From: Caprella mutica
Taxonomy: Eukaryota; Arthropoda; Malacostraca; Amphipoda; Caprellidae
Length of the DNA stretch: 64,000 nt
Assembly: GCA_947561585.1 (NCBI GenBank)
Contig: CANNZV010002572.1
Span: 28,616-92,615 of the forward strand
Direction of reading: 5' to 3'
This document shows positions 11,086 through 22,987 of this stretch, piece by piece; within the stretch, counting starts at the first letter, position 1; each line of letters opens with the position of its first letter. A program made the position numbers and the translations under genes. The notes beneath the pieces were generated by a model that saw only the letters and a list, made by a program, of their open reading frames with translations, was not told the DNA's origin and made no database searches.

Positions 11086-12667
11086 CAGTGAAACTTCTGA
11101 GTTATGAAGTACAAGCATCCCCCGCTTTAGTTACCAAATCACGACTCAGTTTAGTTACCAAACAGTAACTAAAGCGAATAAAAGTAACAAGAAATTTATA
11201 ATTGTCACTCCTTGATTATATATATAATCTTCTATGAGTTATAGAAAGAATATTTGTTTTTAGAGTTATTAGAGTACTACGTTTATAGGCACATTAATAA
11301 TAATATACAGTCTTTCATTATTTGAGACTGTGATGAAAAAGTTTAAAGTCGTGCATTTATTAAATGTTTTAAAATCCCTCCGTAGCTTAACTCTCACTCT
11401 GTATAGGTGAGTAATTAAAAGATACTTAGATTTCTATAATTATTGTGCTACATTTAAAAGCGCAATTTTATGCTCTATGAAATGTTTTTGGTAGTAGAGT
11501 AATAAGTTCCAAGTTATTGGTTGGTTCTACAATTTCGGACAGGTCAGAAAAGAAAATCACGGATACCAATAGAAAAAAAGTCAAATAATTATTAATATAT
11601 GAAGATTTTCACGTGTTCGAAAATATGGAACTCACCCTAAAAATGGATATGTTGAATTTCTGAACCAATTACTTTTAATAGCCTTATCTGGATTATAATT
11701 TTGATGTTTTTTTTAGTTACCGTGCAATAATCACAAAAAAATGTCTCCGTTTTCTACGTCTACGAATGGTTCTTATTTCGAAACATCACTCGAAATAAGT
11801 AACAAATTTACTGAAGTGAGTTGTACTTAAAGCGAGGCCTGCCTGTATTGGTTCTTCATAACTGAGAGCCACTTCATAGTTCGTGTGCAGTGATAGTTTT
11901 CTGTGATTAAAATGAAATAGAATTGTGTCATTGAGGGATAACTATGACAAATATTATTCTAAAACGGATGTGAACTAAATTTTATACAAAAGTGAGGTAA
12001 TTAAACAAATATTAAGTAAATGTTGTGGGAAATCAATATAGCTACTCATTATTGTACAAAAATTAATATATATCATGGTAGTAGTCATTTTTGCCTAAAT
12101 TTAAATCAGAAACAAGAAATACACATCATTTGAATCTCAAACAATACTGAAAACACAGTTTATACTCAATATATCTGATTCATTGATGACCTAAATTTTA
12201 TAGTAAATCTCTGCCTTAATGATTTACATTTTCACATATAATACTCCATTATAGGATAATACACAATTATAGGTGGTATATTATAATTTGATATCAACCT
12301 ATAATTGGGTATTGGCTTATAATAGAGTATTGTCTTATTATATGGTAGAGTCCGGTGGAGAAGATTGCAAAAACCCACAATTGCATTGAAGTTGTAATTT
12401 TTATTAAAAAAAACTTCTATATTGTAATTGCTTGTCATACTTGCATTTTTCATTTTCACTTCTGCAATATGACTTTCAATTCTGCCATTTCATTATTCAC
12501 TTCTGCCACGTTGATTTGGAAAAGATATATAGTTATACCTATAGAACTATCGTTTTCTATGATTTAAACAAAGAAAAATACTTCATAACTAAGGAGCATT
12601 TCATAATTCAGGTTCTTCATTACTCGGGTGCTTCATAAAAAAACTTCATGACTCAGGAGTTTTACTG
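11086..12667. mobile_element. TA-flanked Tc1/mariner- or pogo-like non-autonomous element (unit A)
   Basis: Termini CAGTGAAACTTCTGAGT and, inverted, CAGTAAAACTCCTGAGT, flanked by TA on both sides (11084-11085 and 12668-12669). The word TTCATAACT(C/G)AG and close variants recur several times inside the right end (12560-12660) and again near 11850-11875, like subterminal transposase-binding repeats. A second element is inserted 26 bp inside its left end. No transposase remains. Short open frames at 12232-12638 overlap on both strands and are not credible genes. Confidence 0.75.
11112..11845. mobile_element. pogo/Tigger-like MITE nested in the previous element (unit A)
   Basis: Termini CAAGCATCCCCCGCTTTAG and, inverted, CAGGCAGGCCTCGCTTTAA, bounded by TA (11110-11111, 11846-11847). 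CARGCA...CGCTTTA termini with a TA target resemble pogo/Tigger elements. The left subterminal region repeats the motif TTTAGTTACCAAA and its inverse. It is about 734 bp with no coding frame. Confidence 0.7.
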
Positions 12668-13915
12668 TATTTGTAAATGGACATACTCTTATTATTTCTC
12701 ATATGCCAACAAGAAGATTATGCTAAACATGAATGTGAATAGTTTTCTAATATTCCCTGAGAACATGTGCGTGTGCATGTCTACCTCATAAGTACTTCCG
12801 CAAGACACAAACGCACATACGTCGCTACTCACCAAGCCTCAGTTGATGATTATAGTATTTCAATGTTTTTTCATTTATCACAATTACCAGAATCATTTAT
12901 AATTATCAATTTATAGTTATTATTTGCAATTCATTGTCCTCAAAATAACAGTGACATGGCAAGATGTCTCTAGATGTTTAACCCAATTTCATCCCCACTG
13001 CAAGTGTAACGTACACAGTTCATGCAGAATACAATCAATGTAATATCTTTGTTCCTATCAATCGTGGGTATATATAAAATTTTACACAGTAAATTTATAT
13101 GATAAAAGCAATGAACTGAAAATAAAATTTATACAATTCAAGCACTTTTGTTTATTAAATATCATTTGTGAAGCGAATCTTAAGTACTCAGTCTTTTAGA
13201 ATATTTGTGTCAGTCTGATTAAGATAAAATTGCAGTTTTAAAGATTTATTTCCCTTAATTTTTAAGTTTCCTCTGTGTACATTATATAAAATGTGATAAT
13301 ATTTTATTTGTTTTAAATCATTTAAAATGCTAGTAAAATATGTATACATATTAAGCAAAGAAAACTAAATTTGAATATACTATGAAACAATTCATTCTTG
13401 AAGACAGAGTAACAGTGAATTATTATCTAAGATTCTACATCAAGATATCATTTAGTAGCATATTATATACTGTAGCTTGTTCTTAATTATTATATCCATC
13501 TTTCTGAATCAACATTTATGAAATGTGTTCAAAGCTATAGATAGAATCTGAACATCACTTTCACATCTTGGGATGTTGTCCGAATGTTGTTTGTCTGACA
13601 TTCAATGAAGACAAATCACCTCGTAAAAATGAGTGCAAGAGTTCTACAGTAATGAGATCATATGTATTATATACAAAGAAAACAACCTGAGTGTTTCTTT
13701 AACAAATTAATATAAATAACTAATAATTTAACATGAAACTGCAATTAATATTTTGTATTAATTTCTAAACCGCTTAAAATGGATCCGTTTCAAGTTCAGC
13801 CCAATACTAAGCTATTGTGGTTGTGAACGAATCTTCATAAGGATGAATAAGCTGATTGTTTGTTAGTTCAGCTGTATGAGAGAAATATTCAAAATTATTA
13901 ACATTTATGTCTACT

Positions 13916-14104
13916 TTATGAAAATTTTAAATAACAATAATGCATTTCTTCATTTATTTGATTATATTTATATAGATGCAACGCTCTACACTCGTTATAT
14001 TTCCATATTTTCCTCTCCATCAATTTACTAAATAAAGAATATAGGTTCGTGTAGAAGTTGTCCGGTAAGTTTACCGTCACCAGTTCACCGAGTGGTAAGT
14101 TCAT
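13916..14104 (-). other. minus-strand exon-like ORF (unit B)
   Basis: The frame is open from about 14165 down to a stop at 13916. It includes a plausible CAACAG acceptor upstream, near 14190 on this strand. The best part reads LPFDELCHMNLPLGELVTVN and continues to YNECRAL. It is less AT-rich than its surroundings and identical in unit D, with one substitution in A. No family is recognised. It may be a single exon of a decayed gene or of an old transposon. Confidence 0.25.
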
Positions 14105-14355
14105 ATGACATAATTCATCGAACGGCAGATTCGTCGCGAAGATAATTTTAAATATTTATTAATTTTCTGTTGTTTATTAGTTTTTGCAGTGAAGGTAAAA
14201 CAGCGGTAGAATATACAGCCATTAATAAAATTCTTTAATACAGTAATTTTATAATATATGCATGTATTAAAAATTCTTGAACCTAAATTAATTTTTCGAT
14301 AGATGTTTCAAAAAGCAGTATGTAATATAAAATATCCAAAGGATATCAATTAAAA

Positions 14356-14688
14356 TGAATTAAGCTAATAAAACTATAAACATGAACCACTGGTTCCAAA
14401 TATCTAAAGAATGAAATCAAAATTCAAACACTACGGCATTTGACGCGACTTTTTTTGCATATGCATTATTTCAAAAATTATATATAGAATATATGCAAAG
14501 TCTCAGCTACATCATTATGAAGTCTCTAACTTAGACTTTCCTTATGTTGTGAACATATTTCGTAAAATTATGTATATATGCACTAAAATAATCCCCGTCA
14601 AATGCCAAAGCGTTCGAATTTCTATTTCATTATTTAGACCGTTTGGAACCAGTGGTTCATGTTTATTAGTTTTACCCATGCTTAATTC
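14356..14688. repeat. imperfect foldback, unit B
   Basis: Same inverted repeat as 4441-4773 with only scattered differences. Both arms and the loop are complete. Confidence 0.75.
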
Positions 14689-16094
14689 AACTTCAATGCC
14701 ATCTGGACTATACGCTTTTGATTATTTAAATCATATACAATTAATGATCATGCAATTAAATTACCTTCAATGTTTATTAAGTGCAAATATTATTATTAAA
14801 ATTGCAATCTTAAATAATTTATTATCTAATATACAATCTAATATAAGTAGTTTTTCTCTAAATAGAGAGTGCTTCTAAATAGATTACACGTATTATTTTC
14901 TACCCGTTTTTATTAGCTACAAATAATTAATACAATGGTGAAAATAATATTTGATGAAGTACATAAAAAACTATCGTCAATATTATTTCATTAGAGAATT
15001 ATTAATTACAAAAATAATAAACTTTATTACAAACCAAATCTTCTTTTATAATCTTTCCCCTTTTACAAAAAGACAATTTTAATAAAACTGTAACGAAATA
15101 ATCTACTAAAATTATTATATATATCATTTAGTAGAATAATTCTAAATTCTTTTAGACTTTAATACACAGGTTAAATACTTGAAATAATATAGCAGTGAGT
15201 GACATCATGTCGATACAAACCAATGTGGTAAGTTTTCTTTACTCTCCTTCAGAGTGAAATCATTAAGAACTTTCTTTCATTACAGCTCTTGAGGGGAGAC
15301 AAACAATAAAATGAAAGCAAATAAACCCTCCAAACTATCGACAAAGTTCCAACTATTTTATGGTGACTTTCGAAAAAAGTTCGTGAAAAAGAATGTCAGT
15401 CACTGCCGTTAGAAGACGGAACTCTAACGTAATAACTGGTTACAATTTCGGCTAATTTATATTATTTATTCGATATATTGTTTTGATATGCTGCAATGCA
15501 TTGAATTGTGAATTTTTAAACCTAACTGCAAATGTTAAAAGTAAATAGCTGGTCTTACAAGAGGGATGATATACATTTTAACGAAAACAATTAAAATAGT
15601 TAAATCCAATTGACCAAAATTTACACCGGGGTATCAGTTTCAAATTTTATATGAATTCCAGTACTAAATACAGGTATTCTTTACCCTAGGAAATAATATT
15701 TGATTATACATTTTTTCATTGTGATGCATGAAGTAATGTAAAATAATGATTCAATATGAAATGATAATTGAGATATAAATGAAGTTAAAAGATATTCTTA
15801 CAAACATACAAAAGACAAAAAATAACCAGGAAATTCTATTCTTGAAATTGGGAACAAATTCAAATTCGCCATTTTGTAGAAATTCAAAAATTCGCAATTA
15901 CATATTTCAGTCCTAATGTATACTTACATACACTAAATTAATATAATTTTAGTAGGGGTTTATCGCTGACTATATCGCTGACATCAAATGAAATAGTTAA
16001 ACATAAGAAAAAAGTGACTGCATGAATGAAGATGAATTGAGTCACCTATCACTGTCGGTGACAAGCTCGTGGATGCAGAAAAGCAACTACGTGA

Positions 16095-16370
16095 ATGCAG
16101 TCACATACCAAGGAATGCGATGAAAAGGAATACAATCAACGGTGGCTGTACTCACAGATTGAAAAGGAAAATGAAGAGGTGATAGTAAATGAAGCCTATG
16201 AGCCTGTCAGAACAGAATCTAGAAACTTGTATTTGAAGAGCAACATCCAAGAGCTATCCTTGAAAAACTATCAAGTTTTAAAAAATTTTCATGTGATAGT
16301 ATGTACATATGAAAATAAAAATAAAATATTAGTAATATTGCAGATATGTAAAAAAATATTGATATTTTAG
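16095..16370 (+). CDS. conserved small ORF of doubtful coding status (unit B)
   Basis: The 91-codon frame is identical in protein sequence to the unit A copy at 6170-6445 and has the same transposon-related origin. Perfect conservation is not informative because the flanking DNA is almost identical too. Confidence 0.3.
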   Translation: MQSHTKECDEKEYNQRWLYSQIEKENEEVIVNEAYEPVRTESRNLYLKSNIQELSLKNYQVLKNFHVIVCTYENKNKILVILQICKKILIF

Positions 16371-17015
16371 AATAATTTCTAATTAAAAATAGATTAAGGT
16401 ATAACAGTAAAAATAAATAACAATAATACATTTGTATATATTTAAATCTCTAAAATAAGTACAATAATAAATAAATAACAGGATTTCTGGACTCAAAGTT
16501 TATTTGTTGTGGTAAACAGCTAAATTTCACTGAAAATGATAGCCACCCACTTCCACAGTATAAGACAGGGATTTGATGTTTAGATTAAGTGAAGAATTAA
16601 ATGTCTTTTTATAAGTAAAATAAATAAATGAATTTATTTCCTTTACCAATAATTTATCATTTTGATATTCTCAAAATATAAAATTACTACAAAGCTTATA
16701 AATAATTCAAGTATCAGAAGAATATAACAAAGAGAGAGTTTCCATATACATTATACATACATCTGAGGAAATAGTAACCGGTTTTCCAGTCAGTAGCTGG
16801 ATAGGCAAGTTTAGGCCTATATTTCCCATTGTACTCGGATCTTATCAGATCAGATTAACCGCATGTACCACGGAAATGGGAGGAGCTTACGAATAGCCGA
16901 CTGGTTGAATCCATTTTCATCTTCATTCGCTTTTGAGCTTCCACACCGCACAGACGCTTTACAAACGCTCTGGCTTTTTTAGTTTATTATTGACTAACCG
17001 ATATCTTCACCTACG

Positions 17016-17996
17016 ATGCCTGGTTGTTCGATGGAACATAGGATCCTGCACGAGGAGGTCAAGACTCTGCTTCAGAGAACTGACATGTCAGGGTATACTG
17101 TGGAAGACTTGATGGACAGACTGGAGGAACTTGGGATGGAAACAACGTTCGACAGCAGGGAAACTTCCATCTTAGTCATGCTGATCCACATGAAGAACAT
17201 GGTGAAGGAGTTTACTTACCGACGAAGGGAAGGCACAATCACTGTAGATGAGACGACAGGACTTTGTGAAGCTATCCTCAGACGCTTCACTGACTCACAC
17301 AGGAATCTCTTCACAGACGATTTATGCTTTGATTCTGCTAGTTCCTGCAGATTAAGCCGAGGAATAACTTCAATTCAACAGGAGATGAAGACAAACCTCG
17401 AGAGGAACCACTACTACCGCAACTTCTGTGGAATGTTTGAGGACCACGTGGGACAGATCGGATCTGGCAAATTCGATCTGAGGACGTACGAACTGATTGT
17501 TGCCATGCACAACCTTCATGTAGCGATCTATGAGACGTTGAAGGACCGGCTGGATATTCTCAGTGAGCTCGATGGATCAACTCACGGCTTAGAGGCATCT
17601 CCAAGAGACGAGTTCAACCTTCATCTCATTTGGAACACTGCACAGGACTCTTTCAAGCTTCAAGAAGTGAGGAAAGTAGGTGAAGCCCAATCTTCTATCT
17701 TTCATTCGTCATTCTTGAAGATTGTCGGTCCATCGTCTGCCAGGATTTGGAGGAACAGAAGAGATCTGGGATCTGTTGACCTCACCATTGCTCATTCCTG
17801 TCCAGTCTGCATTCGCGAAGATGTGTCAACTTCAGAGCTGTCAGTACTCTCAGGTTGTACCCACGTGTTCTGCACACAGTGTATCGAGGAGTGGTTCGCC
17901 CGGAACAGAAACTTGAATTGTCCTTGTTGCAGGACGGTTTCAGAAGAACGGATCATGGCATCTGGTTACAGAAACCTTCTCCGTATGATTCGGTGA
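17016..17996 (+). CDS. RING-finger protein, probable E3 ubiquitin ligase (unit B)
   Basis: Encodes the same 326 residues as the unit A copy, and I found no nucleotide difference inside the frame. Several substitutions separate the two units within a few hundred bases on either side, for example just before the start codon (TTTTTTCG versus TTTTTTAG) and near 16750. All eight RING ligands are present. The upstream block is complete, so this copy should be as expressible as A. Confidence 0.9.
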   Translation: MPGCSMEHRILHEEVKTLLQRTDMSGYTVEDLMDRLEELGMETTFDSRETSILVMLIHMKNMVKEFTYRRREGTITVDETTGLCEAILRRFTDSHRNLFTDDLCFDSASSCRLSRGITSIQQEMKTNLERNHYYRNFCGMFEDHVGQIGSGKFDLRTYELIVAMHNLHVAIYETLKDRLDILSELDGSTHGLEASPRDEFNLHLIWNTAQDSFKLQEVRKVGEAQSSIFHSSFLKIVGPSSARIWRNRRDLGSVDLTIAHSCPVCIREDVSTSELSVLSGCTHVFCTQCIEEWFARNRNLNCPCCRTVSEERIMASGYRNLLRMIR

Positions 17997-20085
17997 AGCA
18001 TGAAACTGAATGGGTTGAAATTCCCTGGGAGAACTTATTCTCTCTAAAATCTTTCGCTAAAGCAGCTACCTTTACGTGGTGCGAAAGATTTAAACTAAAA
18101 GCTGCAAAATTATTTCTAATGTACATATAAATTCATTTCATTATAGTAGAACATGAAAATACTTAGCTTATCTTCATTACATAAATTTTAACTTATTAAA
18201 AACAGTTATCGCTTGTTATATTAGGATTATAATATATGAAAAATATAACATTTTAATCATGGTTATCTGAAATTTATTTTACTTTCAGCTTAAATAATCA
18301 TGTCACTATAAAGTTTCTTTTGACGATTAGTTAATGTTTCCTGACCAAAAATGGTAGCTTTACATTAATATATATTTACTTCATGCTACATGGTTAACAA
18401 AAGTTTAAACAAAAATATTCAAATGCCAATCGAATAGTTTAAAGTTGTACAGTTTTGATTTGTTAGATAAATAAAATTTTATGAAATCAAACAGTTCGGA
18501 AAAGTTAAATTTCACTAAAAATTAAAAAATAAAATAATTCATTAACAATGTCCACGATGCTTGTTTATTTTTATAATTTTTTTTAAATTTCCAATTCTTG
18601 TACCAAATAAAAAAAATTACTAAACTTAGCTAGAGTTCTGTAATTTTCAAGAAATGGTAATAACTCATTCTGTTGTAATATGGAGCAGTTTGAAATTGAT
18701 GTTTGGAGCTGTTTGAGTTTTTGTCTTCGACATAGAATAGTTACTTGCCTTTTAATTAAAATAAAAGGTTGTTTATTTGATCTTTATTTTTTAATTGTGA
18801 ATTTACGATTATTGGTTTTATTTATGAAGTTAATATTAAATTTATTTTTCGAGCAAAATCACATATTTGTATGACATGTATGATACATTTCACTGAATTT
18901 TTACTGGAACAATTAGTGATGCAATCCTTAACAGTAAAATGGAGATGTAATTATTAATAAGGTGTGAAATTACTAAATTAAAAAGTCAAAGATTTTCTTT
19001 CTGTAAGTTGTGCATAAATTAATTTAATGACACTAATAGAGTTGCTATACTAAATAAATAACAAGATCTATAATCACATATATAGATAATAATTGAGATA
19101 ATATATTATTGAAGTTTATTTAATCAATCCTACAAATTTTTTATATATTTTGGTGAAGAGAAATATATTAGATTTTAAAAGCTCTGTGGTAAATTTAAAA
19201 AAAGTGTTTGAGACAAATAATTCTTATATAAAGGGTTAATATTTTTTTTTACCTAATCGATCAAAAATTTTCCATATGAAAATGTTATAACAATTGAATG
19301 ACTATATTTTGATTAAAAACAAGCAAAATTTATTATTTAGTTGAAAAAGTCCATGATGGTGATTAAAAAAATCGTTTAAGTATTTCTATTCAATTTTTTT
19401 AAACTGCATAGATTCTAGTGAACGTTAAAAAATTATATAATGAAAGTGTTAATATTATTAACTTTATGATAATTCAAATGATAATGTAAAAACTATTGAA
19501 TGCCTATATTGGAAAAAAGAGCAATATACTAATTAATTATTTATTTGATAAAATATAATTTCCATTTATTTACATACCATTACCAATATTTGTTCTCTAA
19601 CTCCAATTGAAGCACATGTGCACAACTGTACAGTCAATCCGTACGCACACGTTTCTCAATAACATGTTTTGTATTGCCTCTCTGATAAAATTAGCGATGG
19701 GGCGGTATGAAAAAAACTAAGCAATATTGTTCAATTTAATATATTTTTCGGACATTCCTTCACCTATCGACAGGACAGACATGTAATATGAGTGACATTG
19801 TGAAAAAGATATTGCATCAAATGTGAAGAGGCGATGCATCTTGTTTTCTGTTTCCATAACATCAGCTCAATAACCCTCAGGAGATTGATTCTCTGTTAAA
19901 AATAAAACTGCATAATAAATACACTGCAGAATGTTCTTTCGAACGGTTTGGTCTGTAGTCAAAAATGTACTCTGGTACATTTAGAAATTGTTCTAAGTGA
20001 TTTATTTGTCAGATTTATTTCAGATGTTAACGCAATCAAGAAAATAAAGATTTAAGAGTGAATAATAGTAGTTATATGGGTGAAT
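17997..20085. other. AT-rich 3' region with no recognised gene (unit B)
   Basis: Matches 8072-10174 of unit A, with a 13-bp loss of one copy of a short direct repeat near 18895. Nothing else is recognised. Confidence 0.6.
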
Positions 20086-20467
20086 CCCTAGTTCACGTCC
20101 CTATTTCATTTGTGGACGTGAAATAGGAATCGATACAAATACTCCTTTTCTAGTTCACGTCTCCAAATGAAATAGAGATGTGAACTAGGAAGGAGGTATT
20201 TTTAAATTAATTTTCTTAAATTTAATAATTATCTTTTATTTTATTATAACATATTGTTAAAAATTATTAGTTGACAGAAAATATAGTATCTTGACTACAT
20301 CACAAATAATACTAAAAATTTCTATTTGAAATTGTATTAAGTTCAGAAAATTACTAAAGATTTTATCATTCGTTAAAATATAAATCAAATAGAAAAATAA
20401 AATTAAAATAGGACGTTTACTCACTTTCTGGTTCACGCCTCTGAATGTAAAAGGGACGTGAACTAGG
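20086..20467. mobile_element. MITE with CCTAGTTCACGTCCC termini (unit B)
   Basis: Complete version of the element. It shows four copies of the GTTCACG(T/C)C word in alternating orientation (about 20090, 20152, 20429 and 20455), so an inner copy is nested in an outer one. AAT flanks both ends. Confidence 0.75.
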
Positions 20468-21018
20468 AATTTATTGTTATTTGTTTTGAAATTGTATGAT
20501 GGAATTACATATTTAGGCATAAAATAGAAAAAAAATAATCTAGCCCTTTGAGAATTATTCTATACAGGTTTTATATTAAATGAGAGTTTTATAGACATCA
20601 GATTAAGAAAATATTCGTTATATCTATACTTAATGTCATATATATTCAAACTGTATAGCATTTTTGAGGTACGTTATTAATAACCACCTTTCCATTAATA
20701 CTATATTTTTCAGCTCATGATCTGTATTCACTTCGTTCAAAAGATTTCATGGTCCTAATTTATTGTAAAATATTCATTACTATTTTCAATAATTATTCAC
20801 TATTTTTCCATCAAACTAAGTATGTAGGTAAAAAACTTTCTTGGAAACAATTGCATAATATTTGAATTATGTTTCGCTTCATTGATTAAACCGTCAGAAG
20901 TTTACCCCTTAAAAGATTGAATGTGGAGTTTGAGCTCGACATGACTTTATAATAGCGAATGAATATTCATACATGATTTGAATCAACTAAGATTTCATCA
21001 CTTTTTTCATTCGATATA

Positions 21019-22598
21019 CAGTGAAACTTCTGAGTTATGAAGTACAAGCATCCCCCGCTTTAGTTACCAAATCACGACTCAGTTTAGTTACCAAACAGTA
21101 ACTAAAGCGAATAAAAGTAACAAGAAATTCATAATTGTCACTCCTTGATTATATATATAATCTTCTATGAGTTATATAAAGAATATTTGTTTTTAGAGTT
21201 ATTAGAGTACTACGTTTATAGGCACATTAATAATAATATACAGTCTTTCATTATTTGAGACTGTGATGAAAAAGTTTAAAGTCGTGCATTTATTAAATGT
21301 TTTAAAATCCCTCCGTAGCTTAACTCTCACTCTGTATAGGTGAGTAATTAAAAGATACTTAGATTTCTATAATTATTGTGCTACATTTAAAAGCGCAATT
21401 TTATGCTCTATGAAATGTTTTTGGTAGTAGAGTAATAAGTTCCAAGTCATTGGTTGGTTCTACAATTTCGGACAGGTCAGAAAAGAAAATCACGGATACC
21501 AATAGAAAAAAAGTCAAATAATTATTAATATATGAAGATTTTCACGTGTTCGAAAATATGGAACTCACCCTAAAAATGGATATGTTGAATTTCTGAACCA
21601 ATTACTTTTAATAGCCTTATCTGGATTATAATTTTGATGTTTTTTTTAGTTACCGTGCAATAATCACAAAAAAATGTCTCCGTTTTCTACGTCTACGAAT
21701 GGTTCTTATTTCGAAACATCACTCGAAATAAGTAACAAATTTACTGAAGTGAGTTGTACTTAAAGCGAGGCCTGCCTGTATTGGTTCTTCATAACTGAGA
21801 GCCACTTCATAGTTCGTGTGCAGTGATAGTTTTCTGTGATTAAAATGAAATAGAATTGTGTCATTGAGGGATAACTATGACAAATATTATTCTAAAATGG
21901 ATGTGAACTAAATTTTATACAAAAGTGAGGTAATTAAACAAATATTAAGTAAATGTTGTGGGAAATCTATATAGCTACTCATTATTGTACAAAAATTAAT
22001 ATATATCATGGTAGTAGTCATTTTTGCCTTAATTTAAATCAGAAACAAGAAATACACATCATTTGAATCTCAAACAATACTGAAAACACAGTTTATACTC
22101 AATATATCTGATTCATTGATGACCTAAATTGTATAGTAAATCTCTGCCTTAATGATTTACATTTTCACATATAATACTCCATTATAGGATAATACACAAT
22201 TATAGGTGGTATATTATAATTTGATATCAACCTATAATTGGGTATTGGCTTATAATAGAGTATTGTCTTATTATATGGTAGAGTCCGGTGGAGAAGATTG
22301 CAAAAACCCACAATTGCATTGAAGTTGTAATTTTTATTAAAAAAAACTTCTATATTGTAATTGCTTGTCATACTTGCATTTTTCATTTTCACTTCTGCAA
22401 TATGACTTTCAATTCTGCCATTTCATTATTCACTTCTGCCACGTTGATTTGGAAAAGATATAGTTATACCTATAGAACTTTCGTTTTCTATGATTTAAAC
22501 AAAGAAAAATACTTCATAACTAAGGAGCATTTCATAATTCAGGTTCTTCATTACTCGGGTGCTTCATAAAAAAACTTCATGACTCAGGAGTTTTACTG
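21019..22598. mobile_element. TA-flanked Tc1/mariner- or pogo-like element (unit B)
   Basis: Same element as 11086-12667, with TA at 21017-21018 and 22599-22600 and the same nested insertion (21045-21778). Confidence 0.75.
21045..21778. mobile_element. nested pogo/Tigger-like MITE (unit B)
   Basis: Same CARGCA...CGCTTTA termini and TA flanks as in unit A. The nesting predates the array because it is shared by all units. Confidence 0.7.
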
Positions 22599-22756
22599 TA
22601 TTTGTAAATGGACATACTCTTATTATTTCTCATATGCCAACAAGAACATTATGCTAAACATGAATGTGAATAGTTTTCTAATATTCCCTGAGAACATGTG
22701 CGTGTGCATGTCTACCTCAAAAGTACTTCCGCAAGACACAAACGCACATACGTCGC

Positions 22757-22942
22757 TGTTGTATTATTATATTTAGGATGAAGGAAATTGGCTCTTGTAG
22801 ATTAAATATATTCGAGAAATACAGACTAAATAATTAACATTTGTGTTTCCTTTTATACAACTCGGTATCCAAGTTACGTCACCTATAAATTAGATTAAAT
22901 CATAAAATACAGGTTTTGCTCACATTGAATGATATCCTTACA
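22757..22942 (-). repeat. 3' LTR of retrotransposon copy 1
   Basis: 186 bp, TGTTGTATT... to ...CCTTACA as read on the plus strand. It is the downstream LTR because the gag-pol frame runs on the minus strand. Confidence 0.93.
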
Positions 22943-22954
22943 ACTCCCCTTTTT
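22943..22954 (-). promoter_or_regulatory. polypurine tract of retrotransposon copy 1
   Basis: On the minus strand AAAAAGGGGAGT directly precedes the 3' LTR, the normal position of the plus-strand DNA primer. The same tract is at 48386-48397 in copy 2. Confidence 0.85.
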
Positions 22955-22987
22955 GGTTTTCAAAGTCAAATAAGTCTTTCAATGTGA

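Larger units (their letters stand above)
65..12820 (+). repeat. tandem unit A of the RING-gene array
   Basis: First of four head-to-tail copies of a unit of about 10 kb; unit borders are set arbitrarily at the gtcgc site used by the retrotransposon. A is 12.76 kb long because it carries a private 2.84-kb DNA transposon (1236-4071). Without it, A aligns with B at roughly 99% by eye. Private differences include a loss of about 30 bp in the MITE near 10515 and a 10-bp loss near 5348. At 12820 it runs straight into unit B without an LTR. Confidence 0.95.
12821..22756 (+). repeat. tandem unit B of the RING-gene array
   Basis: A 9.94-kb copy without the 2.84-kb element of unit A. Feature order matches A: minus-strand exon-like ORF, foldback, small ORF, RING gene, MITE, nested TA elements. 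Its left border is the retrotransposon empty site (gtcgc at 12821). Its right border is the gtcgc at 22752-22756 that precedes the first complete retrotransposon. Confidence 0.95.

Noticed and set aside
12232..12638. Overlapping open frames on both strands inside the TA element
   Set aside because: They lie in a transposon with repeated AT-rich words and change length between units.
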